A stretch of DNA of 39,681 bases from Mordavella massiliensis (GCF_016902415.1 NZ_JACJLV010000023.1:1-39681); one strand, 5' to 3'. Positions 23,147 through 31,284 are shown, counted from the first letter of the stretch. A program made the numbers and translations. The notes: generated by a model from the letters alone, not told the origin.

Positions 23147-25340
23147 GATTCCAAAGCCCGACCTGAAGGGCGGGCTTGCCAAACTGAAAAATTTAAAGAA
23201 AGAAGACGTCATAACCTGGTGGAAAGAAAGGAAGGAGCGCAGAGCCCGCATCCTGGAAGCGCGCAGGAACAGTGCATTTGCAAAGAAAATGCAGCCGGTC
23301 TATGCATTTATGAACCGGTTTTCCCTTTTATTTCATGCGCTTCTGGCATGTATCCTGAATTTTGTGATCGAGGCGATCTCAAGGCACTCTGTCATTGAGG
23401 CAGGGGCATATATGATCGGAACGCCGTTGGTATTTTTGTACAATGCATTTATGATCTTTATCACATTTTCCATTGTATACTTTTTCAAACGAAGGATTTT
23501 CGTGCGGATTATTATCAGTGTGTTCTGGCTGGTGCTGGGCGTGGCCAACGGCTACATGCTCCTGAAGCGTGTTACGCCGTTCAATGCACAGGACTTAAAA
23601 GTGGCCTCTGACGGACTTGCCCTGATCAACAATTATTTTAACGGTTTTGAGCTGGTGATCTTAGGCGTGGGTATCGTCTCCGTGGTGGTATGGGTGATTT
23701 CCATGTGGAAACGGGGAGGCCAGTATACCGGGAAAATGCACCGGATCCGCGCTCTGATCGGTGTGATTATCTGCGCGGCTCTCTATGGCGTGATCTCTGA
23801 TCAGGCGGTAGATAAGCGGGTGGTGTCCACCTATTTTGGAAATATCGCATTTGCCTATGAAGATTACGGCTTGCCGTACTGTTTTATGGCCAGTGTATTT
23901 AATACCGGCATCAACGAGCCGAATGATTATAATGAAGCAACCATGGAAGCGATCGCGGGCGACGGAGCTCTGACAAAATGCGAGACCGGGCGGGCCAGTG
24001 AGGCGCTGCCGAACATTCTGTTTGTACAGCTGGAGTCGTATTTTGATGTGTCCGAGGCGGAGTTTTTCACCACCTCCAAGGATGCCTGCCCCAACCTGCG
24101 TTCTATGTTTGAAAATTATTCTTCCGGATATTTTAAGGTGCCTTCGGTAGGAGCCGGTACGGCAAACACAGAGTTTGAGGTGCTGACCGGTATGAACCTG
24201 CGGTATTTCGGACCGGGAGAGTATCCGTATAAAACGTATGTCAAAGAAAAGCCCTGCGAGAGCGCGGCTTCGGCTCTTAGCGCCCTTGGCTACGGAACGC
24301 ATGCGCTTCATAACAACGGCGGAAATTTCTACAGCAGAGCCAGAGTATTTGACAACATGGGATTCGACAGCTTTACCAGCAAGGAATTCATGAATATCCT
24401 GCAGCAGACGCCAAACGGCTGGGCAACGGATGCGATTCTGGTGGACCACATCCTGGACGCCATGGATACCACAGAGGGAAAAGATTTTGTCTTTACCGTC
24501 AGTGTCCAGGGCCACGGGGATTATCCGGAAGAGCAGATCATAGAAAATCCGGAGATCACAGTGGAAGGCATTGAGGATGAGGGCCTGAAAAATAAGTGGG
24601 AATACTATGTGAACCAGGTCTATGAGATGGACCAGTTTGCGGGGAATCTGATCCAGGCCATTGAAGAGCGGGGCGAGCCGACGGTGGTGGTATTCTACGG
24701 AGACCACCTTCCCACCATGGGACTGGAGGCAGAAGACCTGAAGAGCCGTTATCTTTACAATACCAATTATGTGATCTGGGACAACATCGGGCTTCCCAAG
24801 GAAGACCGGAATATCCCGTCTTATCAGATCATGGCGGACGTGCTGGAACGGCTGGATATCCACTCCGGCACGGTGTTTAACTATCACCAGCAGAGACGCC
24901 AGACCAGAAATTATCTCTCGGATCTGGAACTTTTGCAGTATGACATCCTCTACGGCGACCAGTATGTATACAATGGCAATCCGCCGGTTACAGAGGGACA
25001 TATGGTGATGGGCGTGCGGGACGTAACTCTGAAAAACGTGGTTCCGCATCTGGATGAAGGGTACAGCCTGTACGGCGAGAATTTCACCCAGAACAGCAAG
25101 GTTTATGTCAATGGCGAGAAGCAGAAGAGTTCGTTCCTGAATAACACCAGGATTGATTTCTCCGGCGTGGAACTTGTAAATGGAGACGAGATCGTGGTGC
25201 GCCAGATGGGATCCAGCAATACGACGTTCCGCAAATCGGATATTTACATTTATCAGGACGGTAATCTGATCCGCCAGGAGGGTACGGCTACGGACAAGAC
25301 CATATCCTGGGTTCCGCAGGCGGATGAAGAAGAGGAATAA
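23136..25340 (+). CDS. LTA-synthase-family sulfatase-domain membrane protein with TIG-like C-terminus
   Basis: A phosphoglycerol transferase-like enzyme (734 residues) of the cell surface. A basic N-terminus is followed by about four membrane segments (about 50-235) and an extracellular sulfatase fold from about 290: NILFVQLESYFDVSEAEFF, GAGTANTEFEVLTG with a probable catalytic Thr, and VVFYGDHLPTMG with metal ligands. The last about 90 residues (SLYGENFTQNSKVYVNG ...) resemble an IPT/TIG beta-sandwich. GTG start overlaps valS by 11 bp. The polymer made or modified is unknown. Confidence 0.85.
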   Translation: MKIKIPKPDLKGGLAKLKNLKKEDVITWWKERKERRARILEARRNSAFAKKMQPVYAFMNRFSLLFHALLACILNFVIEAISRHSVIEAGAYMIGTPLVFLYNAFMIFITFSIVYFFKRRIFVRIIISVFWLVLGVANGYMLLKRVTPFNAQDLKVASDGLALINNYFNGFELVILGVGIVSVVVWVISMWKRGGQYTGKMHRIRALIGVIICAALYGVISDQAVDKRVVSTYFGNIAFAYEDYGLPYCFMASVFNTGINEPNDYNEATMEAIAGDGALTKCETGRASEALPNILFVQLESYFDVSEAEFFTTSKDACPNLRSMFENYSSGYFKVPSVGAGTANTEFEVLTGMNLRYFGPGEYPYKTYVKEKPCESAASALSALGYGTHALHNNGGNFYSRARVFDNMGFDSFTSKEFMNILQQTPNGWATDAILVDHILDAMDTTEGKDFVFTVSVQGHGDYPEEQIIENPEITVEGIEDEGLKNKWEYYVNQVYEMDQFAGNLIQAIEERGEPTVVVFYGDHLPTMGLEAEDLKSRYLYNTNYVIWDNIGLPKEDRNIPSYQIMADVLERLDIHSGTVFNYHQQRRQTRNYLSDLELLQYDILYGDQYVYNGNPPVTEGHMVMGVRDVTLKNVVPHLDEGYSLYGENFTQNSKVYVNGEKQKSSFLNNTRIDFSGVELVNGDEIVVRQMGSSNTTFRKSDIYIYQDGNLIRQEGTATDKTISWVPQADEEEE

Positions 25341-25341
25341 A

Positions 25342-26739
25342 ATGACCGGAGAGATTCACAGTTACGCCCAGGCGGCGGCATATATTGAAGAAATTCCAAA
25401 ATTTACGAAAAAACATTCACTTGACCATACCCGGGAATTTTTAAAACGTCTGGTCGATCCGGCGCTGGACCGGAAGATCATCCACGTGGCCGGAACCAAT
25501 GGAAAAGGTTCCGTCTGCGCGTATATAAAGGCAATACTGACAGCTGAGGGGAAAAAGACGGGGTTCTTTACATCCCCTCATCTTGTCTCTGTCAACGAGC
25601 GGATTGAGATCTGCGGGAAGCCGGTGGATGATGATACATTTTTCCGGATTTTCGAAGAAGTATATAAAATTGCAGGAGAGATGGAGGCGGAAGGTCTGGG
25701 GCATCCTTCTTATTTTGAATTTTTATTCGGAATGGGAATGAAAGCGTTTGCAGCTTCGGATGTGGAGTATATTATCCTGGAAACAGGGCTTGGAGGCAGG
25801 CTGGACGCCACCAATGCGGTGCCGGAGCCTTTTCTTACGGTGATCACATCCATCAGCCTGGACCATACCGATATTCTGGGGGACACCATAGAGAAAATCG
25901 CCGGGGAGAAGGCAGGGATCATCAAAAAGGGCGTGCCTGTAATCTTTGATGGAAGCAATCCTGCCGCCTCGGAAGTGATCCGGAAAAAGGCGCGGGAAGC
26001 AGGCGCCCCGTGTAGAGAAATCTCGAAAAATGCGTTCAAAATCCGGGAAGTTCAACGGAAATATATTGCATTTTCACGGACGAGTGCGTATGATAAAGAT
26101 GTTATCTGCCGCATCCCCATCTGCGGGATCTACCAGGTTATGAACGCCTGCATCGCGCTGGAGGCGGCGGAATATCTGCTGTGCGGACAGGCCGCTCTGG
26201 AGGGAGAGGGCCCGGACGCGGAACGGACGGCGCGCTGGGCGCGCGCTCTGGAAGGGGTGCGCTGGCCGGGACGGATGGAGGAAGTAAGACCGCATCTGAT
26301 TCTGGATGGAGCGCATAATCCCGGAGCCATTGAAGCGTTTGTGGACAGCGTGCAGAATTTAAAGGGCAGAGAGATTGGAAAAGACGTGGTGATCTTCTCT
26401 GCGGTATCGGATAAGAAATATGAGCAGATGATCGCATATTTGTGCAGAAATCTGGATGTAAAAGCATTTATTGTTACGAAAATAGAAGACGGCAGAGCAG
26501 TGGAAGCAGAGGAATTATTCCGATTATTCCAAAAATATACCGATAAAAAGGTAATCTGCCGGCCAAGGATCGCAGATGCTCTCCGGGAAGCAGAAAAGCT
26601 GCGGAAAGTTGATGGAAACGAATGTCCCGGTCAGGAGGCAGAAGATCCGGAAGGGGATATTTACTGCCTGGGTTCTTTGTATCTGGCCGGCATGGTGAAA
26701 AAATTACTGTCAGGAGGCGGTTTGGATGTTGAATTTTGA
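25342..26739 (+). CDS. folC: Folylpolyglutamate/dihydrofolate synthase
   Basis: Adds glutamate to folates (and to dihydropteroate if bifunctional). A 465-residue Mur-ligase-like protein: VAGTNGKGSVCAYI P-loop at about 50, FTSPHLVSVNERI, LETGLGGRLDATN, SLDHTDILGDTIEKIAGEKAGIIK, and the C-terminal ILDGAHNPGA. ATG 25342, preceded by GAGGAA, is preferred over ATG 25324, which lies inside the previous gene. Confidence 0.94.
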   Translation: MTGEIHSYAQAAAYIEEIPKFTKKHSLDHTREFLKRLVDPALDRKIIHVAGTNGKGSVCAYIKAILTAEGKKTGFFTSPHLVSVNERIEICGKPVDDDTFFRIFEEVYKIAGEMEAEGLGHPSYFEFLFGMGMKAFAASDVEYIILETGLGGRLDATNAVPEPFLTVITSISLDHTDILGDTIEKIAGEKAGIIKKGVPVIFDGSNPAASEVIRKKAREAGAPCREISKNAFKIREVQRKYIAFSRTSAYDKDVICRIPICGIYQVMNACIALEAAEYLLCGQAALEGEGPDAERTARWARALEGVRWPGRMEEVRPHLILDGAHNPGAIEAFVDSVQNLKGREIGKDVVIFSAVSDKKYEQMIAYLCRNLDVKAFIVTKIEDGRAVEAEELFRLFQKYTDKKVICRPRIADALREAEKLRKVDGNECPGQEAEDPEGDIYCLGSLYLAGMVKKLLSGGGLDVEF

Positions 26740-26860
26740 AGAAGAGCTGAAGAAATTTCAGCCAAGTCTGGAAATTGAAGAAATCGAAGATGCGGTTTAT
26801 CAGGAAGACCTGACGGATATGACAGATATTTTAAGGGAAATGATCGAACAGACCAAATAA
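26726..26860 (+). CDS. Small acidic protein, 44 residues, unknown function
   Basis: The frame starts MLNFEEELKKFQPSLEIEEI and ends MIEQTK before TAA. AGGAGG stands 8 nt before the ATG, and the start lies 14 bp inside folC, so translation is likely coupled. Composition is strongly acidic and helical, without a membrane segment or known motif. The following TPR gene begins 12 bp later. The good ribosome site and tight packing are the evidence that it is real. Confidence 0.6.
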   Translation: MLNFEEELKKFQPSLEIEEIEDAVYQEDLTDMTDILREMIEQTK

Positions 26861-26872
26861 AGAGGGTAGTAT

Positions 26873-28285
26873 ATGGATTACGCAACAAAACTGGTGTACC
26901 AGTCCAACTACTGGTACAACGACGGCCTGAAAAAAGCAAATATCAGGGACTTGTCCGGCGCCATCGTGTCGCTGCGCCGGAGCCTGCAGTATAACCGGTC
27001 CAATATTGCCGCGCGCAATCTTCTGGGGCTGGTGTACTATGGCCGGGGAGATGTGGCCGAGGCGCTGGTAGAGTGGATCTTAAGCAAGAATTTTCAGTCC
27101 CATGACAACATTGCGAATTATTATATTCAGAAAACCCGGGAAAATACGGCGGAACTGGAAACCATTAACCAGGCTGTGAAAAAGTATAATCAGGCGCTGA
27201 GCTATGCAAAACAGAATGGCGAAGATCTGGCGATCATCCAGCTGAAAAAAGCGGTGGACGCTCATCCTTCGTTTGTGAAGGCATACCAGCTACTGGCGCT
27301 TTTGTACCTGCATACCGAGCAGTTCTCCAGGGCAAGGCAGGCGATCCGCGCGGCTCACAAGCTGGACAAGACGGACGACATCACGCTGCGCTATATGCAT
27401 GAGCTCAACCAGATCCGCAAGAGCCGGACCGTGAAGATCAAAGAAAAAGATAAAAAAGATCAACAGACGGTGACCTACAGCATTGGAAATGAGACCATTA
27501 TTCAGCCGGTGTCCGCCGGATATAAGGAAAATGCCGGGCTTCACACCATGGTAAATATCGCGGTGGGGCTGCTGGTGGGCGTGGCGGTCATGTGGTTTTT
27601 GATCCTCCCGGCAGTTACCAGGTCCCGAGAGCAGAAGACCAACCGGGATATCGTGGCATTCAGCGATCAGATCGCCGAGCAGAAAGCACAGATCAGCGCG
27701 CTGCAGACGGAGCTGGAGTCCTTCCGCTCCACCAGCCAGGAGACAGAAAACGCCCAGGCAACGGCATCTGCTACGCAGGAAAGCTATGAGACCGTCATGA
27801 ATATTCAGAGCCATTTCTATGCGGGAGACATGGGAAATCAGTCCATGGTAGAGGAACTTTTGAAAGTCAACGTAGATTCCCTCGGAACAGCCGGGCGGGA
27901 AGCCTATGACGAAATGGCAGAGGCGCTGTTCCCGCAGGTTTGCGGAAGTTTGTACGCAGCCGCGCAGGAAAGCTATGACGTGGCAAATTATGAGACCGCC
28001 ATCAGCAACCTGGAACAGGTGCTACAGATGGATGAAGATTATAATGACGGCGGAGCCATGTTGCTGCTGGCTCTATCATACCAGGGCAGCGGCGATCAGG
28101 ATCAGGCCAACGTCTATTACCAGCGGATCATCGAAGATTACGCAGATACCGACGCGGCGGCCAGCGCACAGGAAGAGCTGGATGCGCAGAACGGCGGCGG
28201 AAAAACAGATGACAGCGGGGAAGAGGACACGGATCAGAAAAAAGAAGAAGCCGATCAGGAAACAAACGGCGGAAACGAAGAATAA
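26873..28285 (+). CDS. Membrane-anchored tetratricopeptide-repeat protein
   Basis: A 470-residue protein. Residues 1 to about 190 hold TPR-like helix pairs (AIVSLRRSLQYNRSNIAARN, AFVKAYQLLALLYLHTEQF-type repeats). One membrane helix lies at about 226-248 (VGLLVGVAVMWFLILPAV), then a coiled coil (SDQIAEQKAQISALQTELE), further TPR units at about 360-440 and an acidic Lys/Asp/Glu-rich tail. It probably places TPR scaffolds on both membrane faces. Function unknown; conserved next to folC by my recollection only. Confidence 0.75.
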   Translation: MDYATKLVYQSNYWYNDGLKKANIRDLSGAIVSLRRSLQYNRSNIAARNLLGLVYYGRGDVAEALVEWILSKNFQSHDNIANYYIQKTRENTAELETINQAVKKYNQALSYAKQNGEDLAIIQLKKAVDAHPSFVKAYQLLALLYLHTEQFSRARQAIRAAHKLDKTDDITLRYMHELNQIRKSRTVKIKEKDKKDQQTVTYSIGNETIIQPVSAGYKENAGLHTMVNIAVGLLVGVAVMWFLILPAVTRSREQKTNRDIVAFSDQIAEQKAQISALQTELESFRSTSQETENAQATASATQESYETVMNIQSHFYAGDMGNQSMVEELLKVNVDSLGTAGREAYDEMAEALFPQVCGSLYAAAQESYDVANYETAISNLEQVLQMDEDYNDGGAMLLLALSYQGSGDQDQANVYYQRIIEDYADTDAAASAQEELDAQNGGGKTDDSGEEDTDQKKEEADQETNGGNEE

Positions 28286-28296
28286 AATACTCCGGA

Positions 28297-28334
28297 TGTG
28301 GAAAACAGGATTATCCGGTGGAAAATGTGGATAA
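28297..28334 (+). promoter_or_regulatory. DnaA-box-like cluster between the TPR gene and spoIIAA
   Basis: TGTGGAAAA (28297-28305), TTATCCGGT (28311-28319, opposite orientation), GGTGGAAAA (28317-28325) and a perfect TGTGGATAA (28326-28334). The last two are directly abutting 9-mers. The cluster lies upstream of the terminator at 28347, so it may act at DNA level rather than in the spoIIA mRNA. Confidence 0.5.
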
Positions 28335-28346
28335 AAAGTACGAAAG

Positions 28347-28382
28347 AAAAGGATGTGCAAACAAAAGCACGTCCTTTTTTTC
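28347..28382 (+). terminator. Intrinsic terminator after the TPR gene
   Basis: AAAAGGATGTGC and GCACGTCCTTTT pair with one mismatch around AAACAAAA, followed by a T-run. It separates the valS-TPR transcript from spoIIA. Confidence 0.85.
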
Positions 28383-28384
28383 AT

Positions 28385-28440
28385 TTGCCTCCAATGGGGA
28401 CGGGGGATTTCTGGAAATCCCCCGTCCCCATTGGAGGCAA
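28385..28440. repeat. GGGGACG palindromic element, copy 4, with 11-bp palindromic flanks
   Basis: Core 28396-28429, centre TTTCTGGAAA. Flanks TTGCCTCCAAT (28385-28395) and ATTGGAGGCAA (28430-28440) are perfectly complementary and unrelated to the flanks of other copies. The total palindrome is 56 bp, between the TPR terminator and spoIIAA. Confidence 0.95.
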
Positions 28441-28452
28441 TGCCAAATAAGC

Positions 28453-28470
28453 TGTGGAAAAGGGGGATAA
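28453..28470 (+). promoter_or_regulatory. Degenerate DnaA-box pair just upstream of spoIIAA
   Basis: TGTGGAAAA (28453-28461) abuts GGGGGATAA (28462-28470); relative to TGTGGATAA they have one and two mismatches. The second contains the ribosome site, and the ATG follows 2 bp later. No clear sigma-H or sigma-A promoter could be assigned to spoIIA in this gap. Confidence 0.35.
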
Positions 28471-28472
28471 CT

Positions 28473-28784
28473 ATGAACTACCAGGTGCAGGAGAATTATC
28501 TGACGATTTTTCTTCCGAGTGAGTTGGATCACCATAATGCGGAAGAAATCCGCCGGGAGTCGGATCGTCTGATCGAGAGGAATCACATCCGTTACGTGAT
28601 CTTTGATTTCCGGGATACGAATTTTATGGACAGTTCGGGGATCGGCGTGATCATGGGCCGCTATAAGCGGGTTTATCTTCTGGGAGGCGAGGTTTTTGCG
28701 GTACATACCAGTGAAAGAATGAAGCGGATCTTGTCAATGTCGGGTGTTACTAAAATTATGCAGATATGTGAGGAGGATATGTAG
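28473..28784 (+). CDS. spoIIAA: Anti-sigma F factor antagonist SpoIIAA
   Basis: STAS-domain protein that frees sigma F from SpoIIAB in the forespore when dephosphorylated. The 103 residues include LPSELDHHNAEEIRRESD and NFMDSSGIGVIMGRYK, with Ser54 at the phosphorylated position. ATG 28473 gives the usual length; a longer frame would translate the palindromic element. First gene of spoIIAA-AB-sigF. Confidence 0.95.
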   Translation: MNYQVQENYLTIFLPSELDHHNAEEIRRESDRLIERNHIRYVIFDFRDTNFMDSSGIGVIMGRYKRVYLLGGEVFAVHTSERMKRILSMSGVTKIMQICEEDM

Positions 28785-29240
28785 ATGGAAAATACGAATG
28801 AAATGCAGGTGATTTTTGACAGCCGCTCGTCCAACGAGTCGTTTGCGCGTGTGACGGTGGCGGCATTTATGACGTCGCTGAATCCTACGGTGGAAGAAGT
28901 GTCGGATGTAAAGACAGCTGTGTCGGAAGCTGTGACCAACGCGATTATCCATGGGTATGAAAATGAGGTGCACAGTATTACGATCCGCTGCCGCACGGAG
29001 GGCAAGACCTTGTATCTGGAGGTGGAAGATCAGGGAAAAGGGATTGAGGATGTGCAGCAGGCGATGGAGCCTCTGTTTACCACGAAGCCGGATCTGGACC
29101 GTTCCGGCATGGGATTTTCTTTTATGGAAGCATTTATGGACAGCCTGGAAGTCATTTCCACTCCTGGGGAAGGGACGCTTGTCAAAATGGAAAAAATAGT
29201 CGGAAAAGGACGCAGATTATGGACCGGACCATCGATTTGA
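28785..29240 (+). CDS. spoIIAB: Anti-sigma F factor / serine kinase SpoIIAB
   Basis: GHKL-type kinase that holds sigma F inactive and phosphorylates SpoIIAA. It has SEAVTNAIIHGYENE (N box), VEDQGKGIED (G1) and GMGFSFMEAFMD (G2), 151 residues. It begins directly after the spoIIAA stop with AGGAGG upstream, and overlaps sigF by 22 bp. Confidence 0.95.
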   Translation: MENTNEMQVIFDSRSSNESFARVTVAAFMTSLNPTVEEVSDVKTAVSEAVTNAIIHGYENEVHSITIRCRTEGKTLYLEVEDQGKGIEDVQQAMEPLFTTKPDLDRSGMGFSFMEAFMDSLEVISTPGEGTLVKMEKIVGKGRRLWTGPSI

Positions 29241-29932
29241 TCGAAAAATCCCATCAGGGAGACCCGGACGCAAGGGCGCAGCTTGTGAGGGAAAATGAAG
29301 GACTGGTCTGGTGTGTGGCAAAGCGATTTTTTCACCGGGGCGCTGAGGCGGAGGATTTGTTTCAGATAGGAAATATCGGGCTTCTCAAAGCAATAGACAA
29401 ATTTGACATTTCTTATGATGTAAGATTTTCTACCTACGCAGTGCCTATGATTTCCGGAGAAATCAAGCGTTTTCTCCGGGATGACGGCATGATCAAGGTG
29501 AGCCGCTCTCTGAAAGAACTGGCCTACAAATCCGGAATCTGCAGAGAACGGCTTCTGGAAGCCTGGGGGAGAGAGCCTACGATCACCGAGATCGCACAGG
29601 AACTGCATGTGGAGACAGAAGAGCTGGCGATGGCTATGGACGCAAACAGCGAGGTGGAGTCGCTCCACAAGCCGGTCTTTCAAAAGGAGGGGCAGGAGAT
29701 CCGGCTGATGGACAGGCTGCCGGAAAAGGAAATGCAGGAAGAACGGATCCTGGACCACCTGGTGTTAAAAGAGCTGCTGGCCTCTCTGAATAAAGAAGAA
29801 AGAAGGCTGATCTACCTGCGGTATTTCGCAAATCAGACCCAGTCGCAGGTGGGAAAGGAACTGGGGATCTCCCAGGTGCAGGTTTCCAGAATGGAGAAAA
29901 AAATATTGAAAAATCTCCGGGAAAAAATATAG
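29219..29932 (+). CDS. sigF: Forespore sigma factor SigF
   Basis: RNA polymerase sigma factor for early forespore genes. The 237 residues show region 2 (RENEGLVWCVAKRF, EDLFQIGNIGLLKAIDKFD, RFSTYAVPMISGEIKRFLRD), region 3 and region 4 (SQVGKELGISQVQVSRMEKK). The order spoIIAA-spoIIAB-sigF fixes the identity as SigF rather than SigG. AAAGGA precedes the ATG. Confidence 0.95.
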   Translation: MDRTIDLIEKSHQGDPDARAQLVRENEGLVWCVAKRFFHRGAEAEDLFQIGNIGLLKAIDKFDISYDVRFSTYAVPMISGEIKRFLRDDGMIKVSRSLKELAYKSGICRERLLEAWGREPTITEIAQELHVETEELAMAMDANSEVESLHKPVFQKEGQEIRLMDRLPEKEMQEERILDHLVLKELLASLNKEERRLIYLRYFANQTQSQVGKELGISQVQVSRMEKKILKNLREKI

Positions 29933-29949
29933 AAATCCCGAAGAAGCAC

Positions 29950-29978
29950 GTATATTATTCCGGAAATGTTCCATACTA
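29950..29978 (+). promoter_or_regulatory. Sigma-G-type promoter of the spoVA operon
   Basis: GTATA (29950-29954) and CATACTA (29972-29978) with a 17-bp spacer match the Bacillus sigma-G pattern (GHATR and CATNHTA). It lies between sigF and the spoVA genes, which in Bacillus depend on sigma G. Confidence 0.65.
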
Positions 29979-30013
29979 CCCAGAAAAGACAGTGGAAAGC
30001 AGGAGGCGTACGT

Positions 30014-30190
30014 ATGGATGAAGCAAGAAAAAAATTGAGGATATGTCTGTTGTGTGTCGTCAGCGCAGCGATCATTATGGGAGTTCTTTATTGCATTCTG
30101 GCAGCCGGGGATGGGAGCTCTGTAAGCGAAGGAACCCTTGTCTATCATGAATGCAGCGAAGGAATGGATGATGCAGGCAGTATATATTAA
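30014..30190 (+). CDS. Small membrane-anchored protein at the head of the spoVA operon, unknown function
   Basis: 58 residues: a basic start (MDEARKKLRICLLCVVSAAI), one hydrophobic helix at about 9-30, then a short polar outer segment (SEGTLVYHECSEG). AGGAGG lies 7 nt before the ATG. It overlaps spoVAA by 20 bp in another frame. No family recognised; the sigma-G-like promoter makes forespore expression likely. Confidence 0.6.
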   Translation: MDEARKKLRICLLCVVSAAIIMGVLYCILAAGDGSSVSEGTLVYHECSEGMDDAGSIY

Positions 30191-30851
30191 AGCGGACCGG
30201 GATGTGGAGGTGGACCGGACAGACATCCGGATCGGGGACGTCATACAGATAGAAGGTACAGACAAACGGACCAGGGAACAGATCTGCAGGCTGCCGCTCG
30301 TTACGGTTTCATGCACAGATCAGAAAAAAGAAAGCCGCATGTGCCTTTCCATTTTACAGGTGATCCGGAAAATCCATACTGCATTTCCGCAGCTTGACAT
30401 CGTAAATGTAGGTGAAAAAGATTTTATCATCACTTATAAAAAAGAAAAAGATGCAGGAAAATTCCTTCACGTGCTCAAAGCCGCCATAGTCGTACTCATC
30501 AGCTTTTTTGGCGCCGCATTTTCAACGATGGCATTTAATAATGACGTGGATACTGTGAAAATGTTTGGTCAGATTTACGAACTGACGACGGGAAAGCCGT
30601 CCGATGGATTTACCATACTGGAGATCACCTATTCCATCGGTCTGATCCTGGGAATTCTGATTTTTTTCAATCACTTTGGAAAAAGTCGGTCCGGCACAGA
30701 TCCGACTCCGCTGGAAGTAGAAATGCGTCTCTATGAAAATGATATTCAGACGACGCTGATTGAAAACAATTCCAGGACAGAATCCGGCAGCAAAAATAAG
30801 GGGGCAGACTATGTGGATAAAGGGAATCATGCTGGCAGCGCTGGGACTTAG
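30171..30851 (+). CDS. spoVAA: Stage V sporulation protein AA
   Basis: Part of the SpoVA channel that loads dipicolinic acid into the forespore. The 226-residue product starts MQAVYIKADRDVEVDRTDIR (soluble N-terminal domain), followed by two membrane helices at about residues 104-126 and 151-170. ATG 30171 has GAAGGAA six bases before it; ATG 30168 is an alternative. The C-terminal tail extends 41 bp into spoVAB. Confidence 0.88.
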   Translation: MQAVYIKADRDVEVDRTDIRIGDVIQIEGTDKRTREQICRLPLVTVSCTDQKKESRMCLSILQVIRKIHTAFPQLDIVNVGEKDFIITYKKEKDAGKFLHVLKAAIVVLISFFGAAFSTMAFNNDVDTVKMFGQIYELTTGKPSDGFTILEITYSIGLILGILIFFNHFGKSRSGTDPTPLEVEMRLYENDIQTTLIENNSRTESGSKNKGADYVDKGNHAGSAGT

Positions 30852-31227
30852 CGCCGGCGCCGCGGCGGCCGGAGGGATCTTCTCCTTTATCATCGGTCTG
30901 GGAGTGGTCTCCGATCTGGCAGACCGCACGCACACAGGAGAACAGATCCGGCTGTACGAAGATGCAGTCGCCCTGGGCGGGATCCTTGGCACAATCTGGA
31001 TCATATTTCAGATCCCGATCCCGGAAGGAGACTGGCTGCTGCCGGCATTTGGAATCTTCGGAGGAATCTTTGTGGGATGCTGGGCCATGGCCCTGGCAGA
31101 AATCCTGAACCTCTTCCCCATCTTGATCCGCAGAGCCAGGTTGAAAATGTGTATAAAATACATCATAGTGGGGATAGCTTTGGGGAAAAGTCTTGGCGCG
31201 ATGCTCTTTTTTTCGCAGCGCTGGTAA
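30811..31227 (+). CDS. spoVAB: Stage V sporulation protein AB
   Basis: A 138-residue membrane protein with about four helices (GIMLAALGLSAGAAAAGGIF, GGILGTIWIIFQI, GIFGGIFVGCWAMALAEILN, IIVGIALGKSLGAMLFF) and the family's GLGVVSDLADRTHTGEQIRLYED. The start codon overlaps a perfect TGTGGATAA 9-mer (30812-30820), here simply coding Met-Trp-Ile-Lys. AAGGGGG is the ribosome site. Confidence 0.9.
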   Translation: MWIKGIMLAALGLSAGAAAAGGIFSFIIGLGVVSDLADRTHTGEQIRLYEDAVALGGILGTIWIIFQIPIPEGDWLLPAFGIFGGIFVGCWAMALAEILNLFPILIRRARLKMCIKYIIVGIALGKSLGAMLFFSQRW

Positions 31228-31268
31228 TTGGGGACGGGGGATTTCCAGAAATCCCCCGTCCCCAATTA
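31225..31268. repeat. GGGGACG palindromic element, copy 5
   Basis: Core 31230-31263 with centre TTTCCAGAAA. Flanks TAATT (31225-31229) and AATTA (31264-31268) are complementary. The left flank includes the spoVAB stop codon. It splits an operon whose genes are elsewhere tightly packed (spoVAB-spoVAC). Confidence 0.93.
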
Positions 31269-31284
31269 AAATGATCAACAAAGG

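Noticed and set aside
23661-25049. A 462-codon open frame opposite the LTA-synthase-like gene
   Set aside because: No start signals or motifs; the plus-strand frame has membrane helices and sulfatase motifs.
28385-28440. Insertion with target-site duplication
   Set aside because: The flanks are inverted, not direct, repeats of each other, so they are not a standard duplication.
271-31263. CRISPR array made of the repeated palindromes
   Set aside because: The copies are thousands of bases apart without regular spacers and no cas genes are present.
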